Numbered from the stretch's first letter, positions 40,337 to 49,331 are shown. The stretch: 64,000 nucleotides of DNA from RGIG6919 sp045531905 (GCA_045531905.1 JAZSEY010000011.1:1-64000); one strand, 5' to 3'. Numbers and translations are program-made. Notes: generated by a model from the letters alone, not told the origin.

Positions 40337-41599
40337 TTAATCGTATAAATGCTTCATATCCTCTTTATACGCATCTGTATCATACCACCACTTACCTTTA
40401 TCTACAGTAAGCTTGGTCTTTTTGTATTTCTTAACGTTGTTCTTTTTCAAACTCTTTGTTTTGTAGATATCCATACCACGTAATTTTTTATTGGCAGACA
40501 CATCCACACTCTTTATTTTTTCACAACAGTAAAAATACAAGTAATGTAGATTCTTGCATTTGTTTACTTTCACACCTTTGAGGCTTGTGCTATACAAATA
40601 CAATTGCTGCAATTTGGTATATGCATTCATATTCAATGTACTCAAAGAACAATCAGAAATACTAAGCACCTTTAGATTCTTCTTATTAGTCGGAAGCTTT
40701 AAGGTCTTTGTGCCATTGCTACCATACAGCCAAACATCAACTGCCTTGTTACACTTTGATATGTCTAGTTTTGTAATCTTCGCCTCATAATCACCTTCCA
40801 ACAGCACCGTTTGGGCAATTGGTGCAATCAAGGTAAAGGTTTTACTCTTAATACCACGTACATTCACGCTATTCACACGATTCTTCGATAAATCCATCTT
40901 AGCTCCCGAATAGCGATCCAAGGACACCGATGTCACATTAGGAAAATATGCAATTCCTGTCATGCTAGATACATCAGTTGCCTTAATTAGCACATTTTTA
41001 CCATTCTTCTTTTTATATGTATCTTCTGTGGAAATCATAAACACAGATTGACACTCATCGGGATTCATCCAACCATCACCATCTGTATCATATACAACTT
41101 TTTCAATTCCATCTAAGGATGTGTATTGACCGCCATTTTTAAGAAGCTTGTAAAGTCCTGGAAAATTGGTCTTGTTGATCTTAACATACACCACTTCTCT
41201 GACTTTGCTGTACTCACTATATGTCACTACACCAGAAGCATCCGTTAACACGCTTCGAAGTCGCACGTAGCGTCTTCCGCCATTCTTTCCAAACTGTTTT
41301 TTCGTTAATGTATAAATATTCTCTGTTGTCGTAAATGTGGTGGCATCCACAAACTTTTTCTCATCGTCAAATTGAATCTCGTAACTGACAGTCGGCTGTA
41401 CACCATCCACCGTAGGCGGCACATAAAACCAATCAAGCACGACCGCACCATTTTCATCTGTATGTACCACATTCGAACTCCAAACCGGACTCTCATTTCC
41501 GTTTTCATAGTCTTCTGCCTGCACAACAGCACCCAGACTGAATAAACTAAATACACCAACAACAAAAGCAATTACTGCCTGTTTTATGTTTTTACACAT
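40337..41599 (-). CDS. Secreted leucine-rich-repeat surface protein
   Basis: A 420-residue protein. The first ~28 residues are a signal peptide (IKQAVIAFVVGVFSLFSLGAVVQA). A beta-sandwich-like region (~30-130: SSNVVHTDENGAVVLDWFYVPP) is followed by an EF-hand-like loop (YDTDGDGWMNPDECQ) and then leucine-rich repeats of about 20-25 residues (LKVLSISDCSLSTLNMNAYT, LQQLYLYSTSLKGVKV, LHYLYFYCCEKIKSVDV). There is no sortase motif. Start ATG at 41599 is set by AAAGGGG; fifteen codons before it lack a site. It is probably a cell-envelope or exported adhesin-like protein. Confidence 0.72.
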   Translation of the reverse strand: MCKNIKQAVIAFVVGVFSLFSLGAVVQAEDYENGNESPVWSSNVVHTDENGAVVLDWFYVPPTVDGVQPTVSYEIQFDDEKKFVDATTFTTTENIYTLTKKQFGKNGGRRYVRLRSVLTDASGVVTYSEYSKVREVVYVKINKTNFPGLYKLLKNGGQYTSLDGIEKVVYDTDGDGWMNPDECQSVFMISTEDTYKKKNGKNVLIKATDVSSMTGIAYFPNVTSVSLDRYSGAKMDLSKNRVNSVNVRGIKSKTFTLIAPIAQTVLLEGDYEAKITKLDISKCNKAVDVWLYGSNGTKTLKLPTNKKNLKVLSISDCSLSTLNMNAYTKLQQLYLYSTSLKGVKVNKCKNLHYLYFYCCEKIKSVDVSANKKLRGMDIYKTKSLKKNNVKKYKKTKLTVDKGKWWYDTDAYKEDMKHLYD

Positions 41600-41666
41600 A
41601 ATCACCGCCCCTTTCTTATAAGAGAATTGTATATAATTTCCCATGAGTTGTCTAGTTTTTTTACTA

Positions 41667-43919
41667 CTATTCTACATTTTTCAATGCCACATCAAGAGGC
41701 ACATTTTTTACTCTTCTAAATTGAATAAATGCAATTACTGCATATGATAGCACGCCCGCTACCACCATCTTAATATATGTACTAAACGGCACATAGTATG
41801 GCAGCCAACCGGAAAACTCTGATAAAACACCCTCGCAAACATATTTCATAATGAAATCAACAAGCGGGATTGTCACAATAAAAGAAGCGATTGTCACAAG
41901 ACTTGTCGTCATAACATAAAGACCACTAATCTCATTATCTGTGTATCCCAGTATCTTAGTCATCGAAATTGACTGTGCATTCTTCTCAATAATAATCTTG
42001 GAAAGCAGGTAAATGATAAGCATGAACATAACAATACCAAATCCTGCCATCAAATCCATCATTTCTCCCATAGAAAGCATCATCTGTCTTGATGTTTTGG
42101 TTAAATCATCTTCTGTAATCTGGGTAGCTATCATCATATCATCAATATCTTCAATCTCATCCTTAGAAAAATAACCATTAAAATAATCTACTTCGTATTC
42201 GAATATTTCATTGAAATATTTCTGCCTCATGAACATAGCGATACCTGCCGGATAATAATATATTCCCTTTACTTTGAATGTATATTCTTTATCTCCATAG
42301 GATTCCTTTAAAGTCACTGTATCGCCAACCTCTACCTTATGCTTTTCCGAAAATGCATTAGATATATAAACTGCTTCATCATCTAATTTTAAATCAATGT
42401 ACTGACTATTCGGAGCAATACCAAAAACCGTAACATCCTCACTTTTCAGTTTCCCTTCGATAGTTTTTAAACTTCCTGCACAATACTTCTCTGCATTTTT
42501 TGTTTCTGTCTCTACCGGCATTTTTAAAATGTACTGATTTTCACAAATCATGTTTGAAACGATATCATCACCATATTTTTCCATCAAGGCCGGAAACGCC
42601 AAACCAAACAGCAAGATAATGTTTGCAAAGAAAATACCTACTACAATCGTGATGTAATTGGGCATATTTTGAAAAACAATACGGAGTCTAAAACGCTTCA
42701 TAATACCAATCTTGGTATTTAATCGAAAGGCTTTTTTCTTCTGTTTTTTACTCAAATCCCGACGGATAAACTTTAACGGTGAAAGACTTAACTTATTCAC
42801 TAAAATCATAAAGTTTATCAATATCATCAAAATTACCGGACCCACAGTAGTTAATACAAATGCATTTGCATTCCAAATTGTTATATACGTAGGAAGACTA
42901 TAGCTTGCATAATACATATCCGCTGCCACGTCTTTGAACACCGTATATCCAAGTATATTTCCTATCAATGCAGAAATTAAAGTTACCAACACTGGCATTG
43001 TCATGTAATGACGAACCAATTCACCTTTGGAAAATCCTGATGCGCGAAGGGTTCCAATTACCGTTGCCTCTTTCGCAATGGTATTACTTGTGGTAATAGC
43101 AAAGATAAATGCAATAATAGCAACCACAATATATAAAAACATTGTAATCATAGAACTGTCGCGCCCCAAATCATTTCCTGTAAAAACAATCGCCTGATTC
43201 AAATATCTTGGAACAAAATTAGTGACAATTGCATTCTCAGACAAGACCTCTAAAAAATCCTCTGATATTTCTTTTTCGTTTATCTCGTCTACCGGGGTAT
43301 TGTCATATTGCCATGCATAGTTAAAATGAAATCCGGATTCTCCCAAACTCTCAAAGCCCTGCTCTGTCATGACAGCCACACCAAATTTCACAGCATCAAA
43401 CATCATATCAGATTGACTGGAGAACAATGCACTGTAGTCTGATAATGCTACCAAACCAGACACAGTAAAGCGATCTCCATCTATCGTCAAAGTGTCTCCA
43501 ACTGCAAGTTTGTTATTATCAGCATACATTCTATCAATTGCGATTTCCTTCTCATTTGTTGGAAGCGTCCCTTCCATAACACAGGCTTTATTCACTTCTT
43601 CCCGCACCTTAAAAATTCGAAGTGTGCTGTCGATATCATCTGTTTCCCGCTCAATATAATAGTTTTCATAAATTGTTACATCTTCTTTTTCCAGAATTCC
43701 AATTAAGCTATCTTCTGCTTCAAAATACAATTCAAAATTACCATCTTCCACATTGTATTTATCAAAGCTTTCATCATAGGCTAGTCTCATACTGCCGGAT
43801 GCAACCAAAAATCCGGATACAAATCCTATCACAATCGTTATAAACAAAAACAGTACTATGTATTTTCCAGCTTCATGTTTTAACTCTCTTGGTAACCGTT
43901 TGATTAATGGATTTCTCAT
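41667..43919 (-). CDS. FtsX-like ABC transporter permease
   Basis: A permease of about 750 residues, with an N-terminal helix, a large extracytoplasmic domain (residues ~45-235), three helices around residues ~270-370, a second extracytoplasmic domain (~440-590) and a final helix block (residues ~620-740) that is the FtsX domain (ITKILGYTDNEISGLYVMTT). It pairs with the ATPase gene 12 bp upstream. The start is set at the ATG at 43919. The pair resembles MacB or lipid/peptide-type exporters; substrate unknown, though the Mn2+-type riboswitch suggests metal control. Confidence 0.85.
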   Translation of the reverse strand: MRNPLIKRLPRELKHEAGKYIVLFLFITIVIGFVSGFLVASGSMRLAYDESFDKYNVEDGNFELYFEAEDSLIGILEKEDVTIYENYYIERETDDIDSTLRIFKVREEVNKACVMEGTLPTNEKEIAIDRMYADNNKLAVGDTLTIDGDRFTVSGLVALSDYSALFSSQSDMMFDAVKFGVAVMTEQGFESLGESGFHFNYAWQYDNTPVDEINEKEISEDFLEVLSENAIVTNFVPRYLNQAIVFTGNDLGRDSSMITMFLYIVVAIIAFIFAITTSNTIAKEATVIGTLRASGFSKGELVRHYMTMPVLVTLISALIGNILGYTVFKDVAADMYYASYSLPTYITIWNANAFVLTTVGPVILMILINFMILVNKLSLSPLKFIRRDLSKKQKKKAFRLNTKIGIMKRFRLRIVFQNMPNYITIVVGIFFANIILLFGLAFPALMEKYGDDIVSNMICENQYILKMPVETETKNAEKYCAGSLKTIEGKLKSEDVTVFGIAPNSQYIDLKLDDEAVYISNAFSEKHKVEVGDTVTLKESYGDKEYTFKVKGIYYYPAGIAMFMRQKYFNEIFEYEVDYFNGYFSKDEIEDIDDMMIATQITEDDLTKTSRQMMLSMGEMMDLMAGFGIVMFMLIIYLLSKIIIEKNAQSISMTKILGYTDNEISGLYVMTTSLVTIASFIVTIPLVDFIMKYVCEGVLSEFSGWLPYYVPFSTYIKMVVAGVLSYAVIAFIQFRRVKNVPLDVALKNVE

Positions 43920-43931
43920 AATCACACCTCC

Positions 43932-44630
43932 TTACCAATCAAGCTCTGCAGCTGGAATCTTTGTTTCATTGACATAATTCTTACGTATCATACCATCACG
44001 AAGTTTAATGACCCTGTCTGCCATATCCTTTATGGCATCGTTGTGTGTTACCATGACTACTGTGTTACCATACTTTTGATTGACTTCCTCAATCAATTTT
44101 AAGATTTCCTTGGAGGTATTGTAATCAAGGGCTCCTGTTGGTTCATCACATAACAGGATATCCGGATTCTTTACAATTGCACGACCAATGGCTGTTCTCT
44201 GCTGCTGACCACCGGATAATTGATTCGGTAATTTGTGACGATGTTCATAAAGCCCCAAGGTATGTAATAACTCATCTACATCCAACGGATTGTCACTTAA
44301 ATATGCTCCAACCTCTACATTTTCTTTGATATTCAAATTTGGAATTAGGTTATACATCTGAAAAATATATCCAAGATGCTTTCTGCGATATAGCGTCAAC
44401 GTTTTTTCGTTCATATCCGCGGTCTTCTCTCCATTAATGGCAATATAACCACTATCCGCACTATCAATACCTCCGATAATGTTAAGAAGTGTGGATTTGC
44501 CGGAACCGGATGGACCAAGCAATACACAAATCTCACCCTTTTCAATACCTACATCAATGCCCTTTAGCACCTCTACTCTGCTTTCGCCTTCTCCAAAACC
44601 TTTTTTGATGTTACTGATTTCTAGAAACAT
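43932..44630 (-). CDS. ABC transporter ATP-binding protein
   Basis: A 232-residue ATPase of the MacB/LolD type. Walker A is GPSGSGKSTLLNIIGG (~39-54), signature LSGGQQQRTAIGRAIVKNPDILLCDEPTGALD (~138-169) and H-loop VMVTHNDAI. It is the first gene of the unit, transcribed through the riboswitch at 44717-44845. GGGAGGAAG precedes the ATG. Confidence 0.92.
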   Translation of the reverse strand: MFLEISNIKKGFGEGESRVEVLKGIDVGIEKGEICVLLGPSGSGKSTLLNIIGGIDSADSGYIAINGEKTADMNEKTLTLYRRKHLGYIFQMYNLIPNLNIKENVEVGAYLSDNPLDVDELLHTLGLYEHRHKLPNQLSGGQQQRTAIGRAIVKNPDILLCDEPTGALDYNTSKEILKLIEEVNQKYGNTVVMVTHNDAIKDMADRVIKLRDGMIRKNYVNETKIPAAELDW

Positions 44631-44682
44631 AATTCTTCCTCCCTTTCATGGCTTACAAAGAATCTTCTATCGGAAAATAAAA

Positions 44683-44716
44683 ATCCGAGTATTGCACTTA
44701 CATGCTATACTCGGAT
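44683..44716 (-). terminator. Riboswitch expression-platform terminator
   Basis: ATCCGAGTAT-N14-ATACTCGGAT hairpin followed by TTTTTATTTT on the minus strand. Its 5' arm GTATAGCAT is complementary to ATGCTATAC at 44736-44744 in the aptamer's 3' side, so the two structures exclude each other. Confidence 0.85.
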
Positions 44717-44845
44717 AAAAAAATAAAGACTTCACGTATAGCATCAATGCAATACATGAGTCTCGTTATTTAAGACAAGCCAGGTTATGAAACCAGTATG
44801 TTGACTTGCCACGTATATACGCCACTACTCCCCCATTGGAATGTT
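44717..44845 (-). promoter_or_regulatory. yybP-ykoY (Mn2+) riboswitch aptamer
   Basis: On the minus strand the leader contains GGGGGAGTAGTGGC, AAGTCAACATACTGG and ACGAGACTCA in that order and spacing, the conserved elements of the yybP-ykoY manganese riboswitch. The CAAG...CTTG helix around GGTTTCATAACC is present. The aptamer is followed by a terminator with a built-in antiterminator, so the mechanism looks transcriptional: Mn2+ should allow read-through into the ABC exporter. Confidence 0.8.
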
Positions 44846-44861
44846 CTGTTGTTGTGCCTGT

Positions 44862-44890
44862 ATCTTAATCGAAAAAACAGGGTTTGTCAA
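44862..44890 (-). promoter_or_regulatory. Promoter of the riboswitch-ABC operon
   Basis: TTGACA-N17-TAAGAT on the minus strand. The -35 box lies inside the loop of the preceding gene's terminator. Confidence 0.82.
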
Positions 44891-44903
44891 CCCTGTTTTT
44901 TCA
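44873..44903 (-). terminator. Terminator of the methyltransferase gene
   Basis: AACAGGG-N8-CCCTGTT hairpin followed by TTTTTTC on the minus strand, immediately after the stop codon at 44907. Confidence 0.8.
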
Positions 44904-44906
44904 AAT

Positions 44907-45578
44907 TCACCAAATAAATGGTAATAATCTATATTTCACTTTTTGCTTGTATTCCTTATATCCAACCAAACCATTTTCTAATATCTGCTCTTCATTTTTG
45001 ATGCGCTTTACCAACAAAAACGGATAAATTAGAAAAATAACAAAACCAATCAGCGACCCTAACACCAATGGAATTGATAAAAATAATAATGTGGTAGCAA
45101 AATACATGGGATGTCTTACAATTCCATATAATCCTGTATCAATTACTTTTTGATTTTCCTGCACTTCTACTGTTCTGGAAAGATAAGCATTTTCACGCAT
45201 TACCTCCGCATATAAGCCATAGGACACCAATAGCACAATAGCCGCTATCACAACTACTGCAATCGGTAATCTGGACCAACCAAACCGATAATCTAGTGCC
45301 GATACTACAAAGCCACCAACAAACATTAAAAATGATATGACAACCACTTGCTTTTGCTCATTCTCCTTCTCCTTCGAACGCAATCGTTTTTCTAATAATT
45401 CCGGTGATTTTACAAAAAGAACAATTCCCAGAATCAACATTGGGATAAAAAGCAAGCCTAAAAATAGCCAACCATTCCAGTAATGCATGGTTCCTGCCGG
45501 CAAAAACAGTAATACTCCAACTAGAATGAGTCCCATTATGTATTTAGAAATTCCGGATAAAGCCAGTTTTGCGTTCAT
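44907..45578 (-). CDS. Isoprenylcysteine methyltransferase-like membrane protein
   Basis: A 223-residue membrane protein with five helices and the C-terminal motif TGLYGIVRHPMYFATTLLFLSIPLVLGS, followed by EEQILENGLVGYKEYKQKVKYRLLPFIW: the ICMT/PEMT-type SAM-binding pattern (RHPxY, EExxL). Bacterial substrates are unknown, often a membrane lipid or peptide. The start is ATG at 45578 with AAAGGAG upstream. It follows the ABM protein gene by 15 bp. Confidence 0.88.
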   Translation of the reverse strand: MNAKLALSGISKYIMGLILVGVLLFLPAGTMHYWNGWLFLGLLFIPMLILGIVLFVKSPELLEKRLRSKEKENEQKQVVVISFLMFVGGFVVSALDYRFGWSRLPIAVVVIAAIVLLVSYGLYAEVMRENAYLSRTVEVQENQKVIDTGLYGIVRHPMYFATTLLFLSIPLVLGSLIGFVIFLIYPFLLVKRIKNEEQILENGLVGYKEYKQKVKYRLLPFIW

Positions 45579-45593
45579 TAACAATCCACTCCT

Positions 45594-45887
45594 TTATGAT
45601 TCATCAATATAACGTTCCACACGCAAATGAAGTCTGTATTTTTCTCTCAAAGCAGCTATCTGCTTCATCATGTCTGTCTTGTGATGGTAATCCAATGCTT
45701 CCTGATCTCTCCAACGGTCAATTAACAAAACGGTTTCCGAATCTTCCATGGGAAAGAAATACTCATATCGTTCATTTCCATCTTCCGCACGTACTGCATC
45801 TACAATACCACTTGATACCATCTCTTCTGCAAAACATCTTGCATTACCATTTGTTCCTGTATAGTATAAATTCACTGTTATACTCAT
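45594..45887 (-). CDS. ABM-like (antibiotic biosynthesis monooxygenase fold) protein
   Basis: A 97-residue ferredoxin-like alpha-beta barrel protein: TVNLYYTGTNGNARCFAEEMVSSGIVDAVRAEDGNERYEYFFPMEDSETVLLIDRWRDQEALDYHHKTDMM. The LLIDRWRDQEAL-DYHHK pattern is typical of ABM/YgiN-type proteins. The start is ATG at 45887 with GAGGT seven bases upstream. Confidence 0.8.
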   Translation of the reverse strand: MSITVNLYYTGTNGNARCFAEEMVSSGIVDAVRAEDGNERYEYFFPMEDSETVLLIDRWRDQEALDYHHKTDMMKQIAALREKYRLHLRVERYIDES

Positions 45888-45922
45888 ATTAAATACCTCA
45901 TCCATTCATATATTTATATTTA

Positions 45923-45961
45923 TTTAACATTATTACTTGAATTTACTTGATTTGTCACTAA
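45923..45961 (+). pseudogene. Remnant of a holin-like type I toxin
   Basis: In frame the plus strand reads F-N-I-I-T-stop-I-Y-L-I-C-H-stop. The intact toxin at 50267-50359 ends LLTFIYMICH, so T-stop-IYLICH is its C-terminus with Phe replaced by TGA. The N-terminal part is gone; the ABM gene now starts just beside it. It lies next to an intact antitoxin RNA gene. Confidence 0.7.
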
Positions 45962-45967
45962 TATAGC

Positions 45968-46053
45968 AAAAAACCTTCCCTGTACTTTGGACGGTTCGGG
46001 AAGGCTTTTCTGTCTTTAGACCGGTCAACCACTCTGTGGCGATTGCCTTTTAT
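45968..46053 (-). ncRNA. Orphan type I antitoxin RNA (RNA II-like)
   Basis: Promoter (46060-46087), then AGGCAATCGCCACAGAGTGG and TTGACC (46023-46047 complement), then a terminator hairpin at 45968-46009 with GGGAAGG stems. The 25-bp repeat block 46023-46047 is identical to 50416-50440, the antitoxin part of the complete locus. The toxin beside it is decayed, so this antitoxin has no local target but could act on the toxin at 50.3 kb. Confidence 0.7.
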
Positions 46054-46059
46054 AAGTTT

Positions 46060-46087
46060 ATTATAACAAATATTTTTGACATTTCAA
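46060..46087 (-). promoter_or_regulatory. Promoter of the orphan antitoxin RNA
   Basis: TTGAAA-N16-TATAAT on the minus strand. Confidence 0.75.
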
Positions 46088-46094
46088 CAACAAT

Positions 46095-46817
46095 TTACTG
46101 TTTCTTACTACGTTTATAATTAATTCCTGCCAACTTTGCCTGCTTTGTCAATTCTCTTGTTGGAATTCTGTACATCTTACCATCTTTTATAAAATGTGTA
46201 CCACATTGACGAAATTCAAAGTCAACATTTTTCCTTATGCATTGCTCTCTAATATCTAACACCCAAGAATAGTCTAGCGGTCTTGCATTATAGTCTGATT
46301 CTCCACCCACAACAACCAATTCTATGTCATCTAAAAACTGCTCCATGTCCACCGCTTCTATCAGTGGCTGTGCTGTTATACATTTGTGCTTAATTGGCAA
46401 ATCTTTGAATATGGACAACTTATAGTCTGCATTTTTTTGATTCTCAATAGTACAACAAACAACTACATTATCATAACCATCAGCCCAGTCAGCCGGAATA
46501 CATTTTTGAAAACGCTCGATTCGCTTAGTCAAAAATAAAAAAGTACAATCCTGCCTCTCACGAATCATCTGCCAACATTCATCTCGCCATTCATCAGCCT
46601 CTTCTATTAAAAAATCTGAAGAAAAGCACAAATATACTAAACCGGATTTCATTTTGTAATTGCCATTTTTCAATTTTTGACGTGGTTTGTCGAAGTCTTT
46701 TGTTTTGACAATATTGTTTGTATTGACATTTCGCTTTCTGTCACCTTTATGAATATAACAATACAAACAGCCATCACTACACTTTCTGCAGCCACGCCAT
46801 GGGTTCCATAGTGCCAT
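46095..46817 (-). CDS. DUF5131 (Gp37/Gp68-like) radical SAM-like protein
   Basis: A 240-residue protein. WNPWRGCRKCSDGCLYCYIHKGDRKR supplies a cysteine cluster (C-x2-C-x3-C-x2-C) like an iron-sulfur binding motif. VYLCFSSDFLIEEADEWRDECWQMIRERQDCTFLFLTKRIERF and VVVGGESDYNARPLDYSWVLDIREQC are family hallmarks of phage-related DUF5131 proteins. The start is ATG at 46817 (AAAGG upstream); 22 earlier codons overlap the next gene. Substrate is unknown. Confidence 0.85.
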   Translation of the reverse strand: MALWNPWRGCRKCSDGCLYCYIHKGDRKRNVNTNNIVKTKDFDKPRQKLKNGNYKMKSGLVYLCFSSDFLIEEADEWRDECWQMIRERQDCTFLFLTKRIERFQKCIPADWADGYDNVVVCCTIENQKNADYKLSIFKDLPIKHKCITAQPLIEAVDMEQFLDDIELVVVGGESDYNARPLDYSWVLDIREQCIRKNVDFEFRQCGTHFIKDGKMYRIPTRELTKQAKLAGINYKRSKKQ

Positions 46818-46837
46818 AACAACACCTTTCTCATTTT

Positions 46838-47221
46838 TTACAATGTAATCTCTATCTGATTCCCTTCTATTCCAACAATACAACTCTCATAGTAACCATC
46901 ACCAGTGGTTCTCGGTCCGCTAATCACTTCATAACCATCTGCCTGCAATCTCGCAGTTAAATTATCTACAGCATCTTTGCTTCCCAAACTAAACGCAAGG
47001 TGAATATAGCCAGTTCTGTTAAGACACTTTTCATCATCCACCATCTCTGGTTTATTCATAAGTTCCAGTCTTGCACCATCATCAAAAGTCAGGAAATAGG
47101 AACGAAAGTCTGTGGACGGATTATGATATCCTTCATTCGGTATTGCATGAAAATATCTCATAAAAAAATCCTTTGCACATTCCAAATCCCTTACATACAT
47201 GGCAACATGTTCAATACGCAT
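46838..47221 (-). CDS. VOC family (glyoxalase-like) protein
   Basis: A 127-residue vicinal oxygen chelate protein of paired beta-alpha-beta-beta-beta units: RIEHVAMYVRDLECAKDFFMRYFHAIPN...FRSYFLTFDDGARLELMNKP, and GYIHLAFSLGSKDAVDNLTARLQADGYEVISGPRTTGDGYYESCIVGIEGNQIEITL. His5, Glu and His metal ligands are at the usual places. Substrate is unassigned. It starts just before DUF5131 in the same direction. Confidence 0.85.
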   Translation of the reverse strand: MRIEHVAMYVRDLECAKDFFMRYFHAIPNEGYHNPSTDFRSYFLTFDDGARLELMNKPEMVDDEKCLNRTGYIHLAFSLGSKDAVDNLTARLQADGYEVISGPRTTGDGYYESCIVGIEGNQIEITL

Positions 47222-47237
47222 GGCACACCCTCGCTTT

Positions 47238-47642
47238 CTATAGTTTTATTGTTATAGTACTAATAGCCGCAGCAACAATGCCAATTGATACAAGAAAAAT
47301 GTCATACCACATACTAATACCAACTATATGAAACACGATAGAGCAAACTAAGCATATCAATGCACATCCACCAAATTTTCGACAATGCTTCCATGCATAG
47401 GCTTTCCTGCGTTCTGAACCAGCTTCCACTGCATCCTCATAAGTAATTCCATTGTACCAGTAAATATACTCTGTCTTGTATATAATAAATGCCAAAATTG
47501 CCACACCAATAGTGCACATATTTAAACTTAAACGCGTCAATATCACAGAATCTACAATTGGTAAAAAACACAATGAAAAACAACTTGCGACATACAACAG
47601 CATCCAAATGATAAACCCCTTGTAACTCTTTTTTAGTTCCAT
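47238..47642 (-). CDS. Four-helix membrane protein of unknown function
   Basis: A 134-residue membrane protein: helices IIWMLLYVASCFSLCFLPIV, LNMCTIGVAILAFIIYKTEYIYW, CALICLVCSIVFHIVGI and IFLVSIGIVAAAISTITIKL, with a charged loop (GITYEDAVEAGSERRKAYAW) between the second and third. It starts 37 bp after the histidine kinase gene and may be a partner of that system. GGAGG is eight bases before the chosen ATG. Confidence 0.7.
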   Translation of the reverse strand: MELKKSYKGFIIWMLLYVASCFSLCFLPIVDSVILTRLSLNMCTIGVAILAFIIYKTEYIYWYNGITYEDAVEAGSERRKAYAWKHCRKFGGCALICLVCSIVFHIVGISMWYDIFLVSIGIVAAAISTITIKL

Positions 47643-47678
47643 CAACATCGCCTCCTGGTTCTACGTTACAAAAAATGA

Positions 47679-49331
47679 TTAAAAGGTAATCTTTACAACA
47701 AATTCCTTCTCTACACATTGTAACGCTAGTACGAAGCCGTGTAAATCCAAAATATTTTTCACAATGGACAAACCAATTCCTGTGCCTCGTTGTTCATTTC
47801 TGCTATTATCACCTTTCACAAATGGTTTCCAAAGTGTATCTGCGTCCACATCTAATTCTTTATCCATTTGATTGCGCATCTCAAATGCTGTAGGTTCTAG
47901 TTTTACGCAAATGCAACTGTCTGCCTTTGCGTACTTGATTGCATTCACCATTAGATTATCCAATGCCTGTGTCATCATATTTTTATCTGCTTGGATACTA
48001 CACTCTCCCTGAATTTCAAGGTCAATGTTTTTACTATCTGCTAAAACCTCGCAGTTTCTCCAACTATCTTCTGCTAACTTTCTCAAATCCACCAATTCCT
48101 TATGATGCAAGTTTTCAATCTGTTCCAGTTTGGAAAGTTCTAATATATTAGCAATCATTTCATTCATAACATGAACCTGTTCCAATATTAAGTCCGCATA
48201 ATGCTCTTTCTTTTCGGTATGTATATTATCTCTCAAATTCTCTGCACAGCCAGAAATGGTCATCAATGGCGTTTTTAAATCATGCGCCATGGCATTGGTA
48301 GTCTCTCTACGATATTGGTCTAATTCATATCGATTACGCTGCTTCATATATGCACGATATGCTAACAACAGACTTACAAGCACAGTCAGAAGGAAACTGA
48401 TTACATAAATGATAACAATCCATTTGCCGTGTTCAGCAAATATATTAATATCATAGACCATAGCAATTGTCAGTTCAAAGTCTTCATCTAACACTATTTT
48501 ATCCTGATAAAAACTATATCTGCCCCACAATTTTGCATTAGATGTCATTTTATATGTATTCCAAAAATCATTTCCGCTTTCCGCCACATAAGAATCCAAC
48601 ACAGCTGTAACTTTTTCAGCCTTTGGTTTCGAAATAAATGGTCCCATTATCCTTATGCTGTCATCACCAGCAACAATAACATGCTGATATTTTGAAATAT
48701 CTTCTGGTGTGTAATCGTACTCTGCCAAAACAGTCTTAGCACCATCATCAAACATAGAGTTCTTTACCAAGGCTACCTTCCCAGGTAAAAAATGCCCACC
48801 ATAAACATACACATCGTCAAACACTAAGTTAACCGTATATTCTGTAGGATCACCAAAAGTCTCATCCACAGGTAGCACTTCACATTCCTCTTCATAACGA
48901 GAGATTGCAGCTTTCATATTGTCATAGTCACATTCCAGCGTATATGTTTTTTTCTCATCAGTACCATATCGAACAGATAGCACAATGTTAATCTTTTCTT
49001 TCTCTGAACCAATTTTTTCATGGGTATTCGCATCATAAATGGAAATTGCACAATCATTTATTTCACGCATCAGATTCACTTTCCACTGTAGCGCAGACAA
49101 CCACAAGTCCATTTTTTCTTCCTGTGAATATGGCAAAGCCATCATTTCATTATAAGAATCTTCCGTCTTTTCACACAGAGTTCTAAAACTATATTCACAA
49201 TTCTTATCACATAAATCACTGTAATATGAAACAGCTACATAACTTCCAATTCCAACTAGTACAAGCATGGTACAAAAGCCAATTGCAAGATATTTAACCC
49301 CAATTTTTTTCATATTCGGCTTTTTGCTCAT
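47679..49331 (-). CDS. Two-component sensor histidine kinase
   Basis: A 550-residue membrane kinase. TM1 is residues ~13-30 (IGFCTMLVLVGIGSYVAV), an extracytoplasmic sensor runs to ~290, TM2 is ~290-315 (WIVIIYVISFLLTVLVSLLLAY). The phosphorylated His lies in AMAHDLKTPLMTISGCAENL, and the ATPase N, G1 and G2 boxes are DNLMVNAIKYAKAD and GTGIGLSIVKNILDLHG. It overlaps the response regulator gene by 4 bp. Confidence 0.92.
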   Translation of the reverse strand: MSKKPNMKKIGVKYLAIGFCTMLVLVGIGSYVAVSYYSDLCDKNCEYSFRTLCEKTEDSYNEMMALPYSQEEKMDLWLSALQWKVNLMREINDCAISIYDANTHEKIGSEKEKINIVLSVRYGTDEKKTYTLECDYDNMKAAISRYEEECEVLPVDETFGDPTEYTVNLVFDDVYVYGGHFLPGKVALVKNSMFDDGAKTVLAEYDYTPEDISKYQHVIVAGDDSIRIMGPFISKPKAEKVTAVLDSYVAESGNDFWNTYKMTSNAKLWGRYSFYQDKIVLDEDFELTIAMVYDINIFAEHGKWIVIIYVISFLLTVLVSLLLAYRAYMKQRNRYELDQYRRETTNAMAHDLKTPLMTISGCAENLRDNIHTEKKEHYADLILEQVHVMNEMIANILELSKLEQIENLHHKELVDLRKLAEDSWRNCEVLADSKNIDLEIQGECSIQADKNMMTQALDNLMVNAIKYAKADSCICVKLEPTAFEMRNQMDKELDVDADTLWKPFVKGDNSRNEQRGTGIGLSIVKNILDLHGFVLALQCVEKEFVVKITF

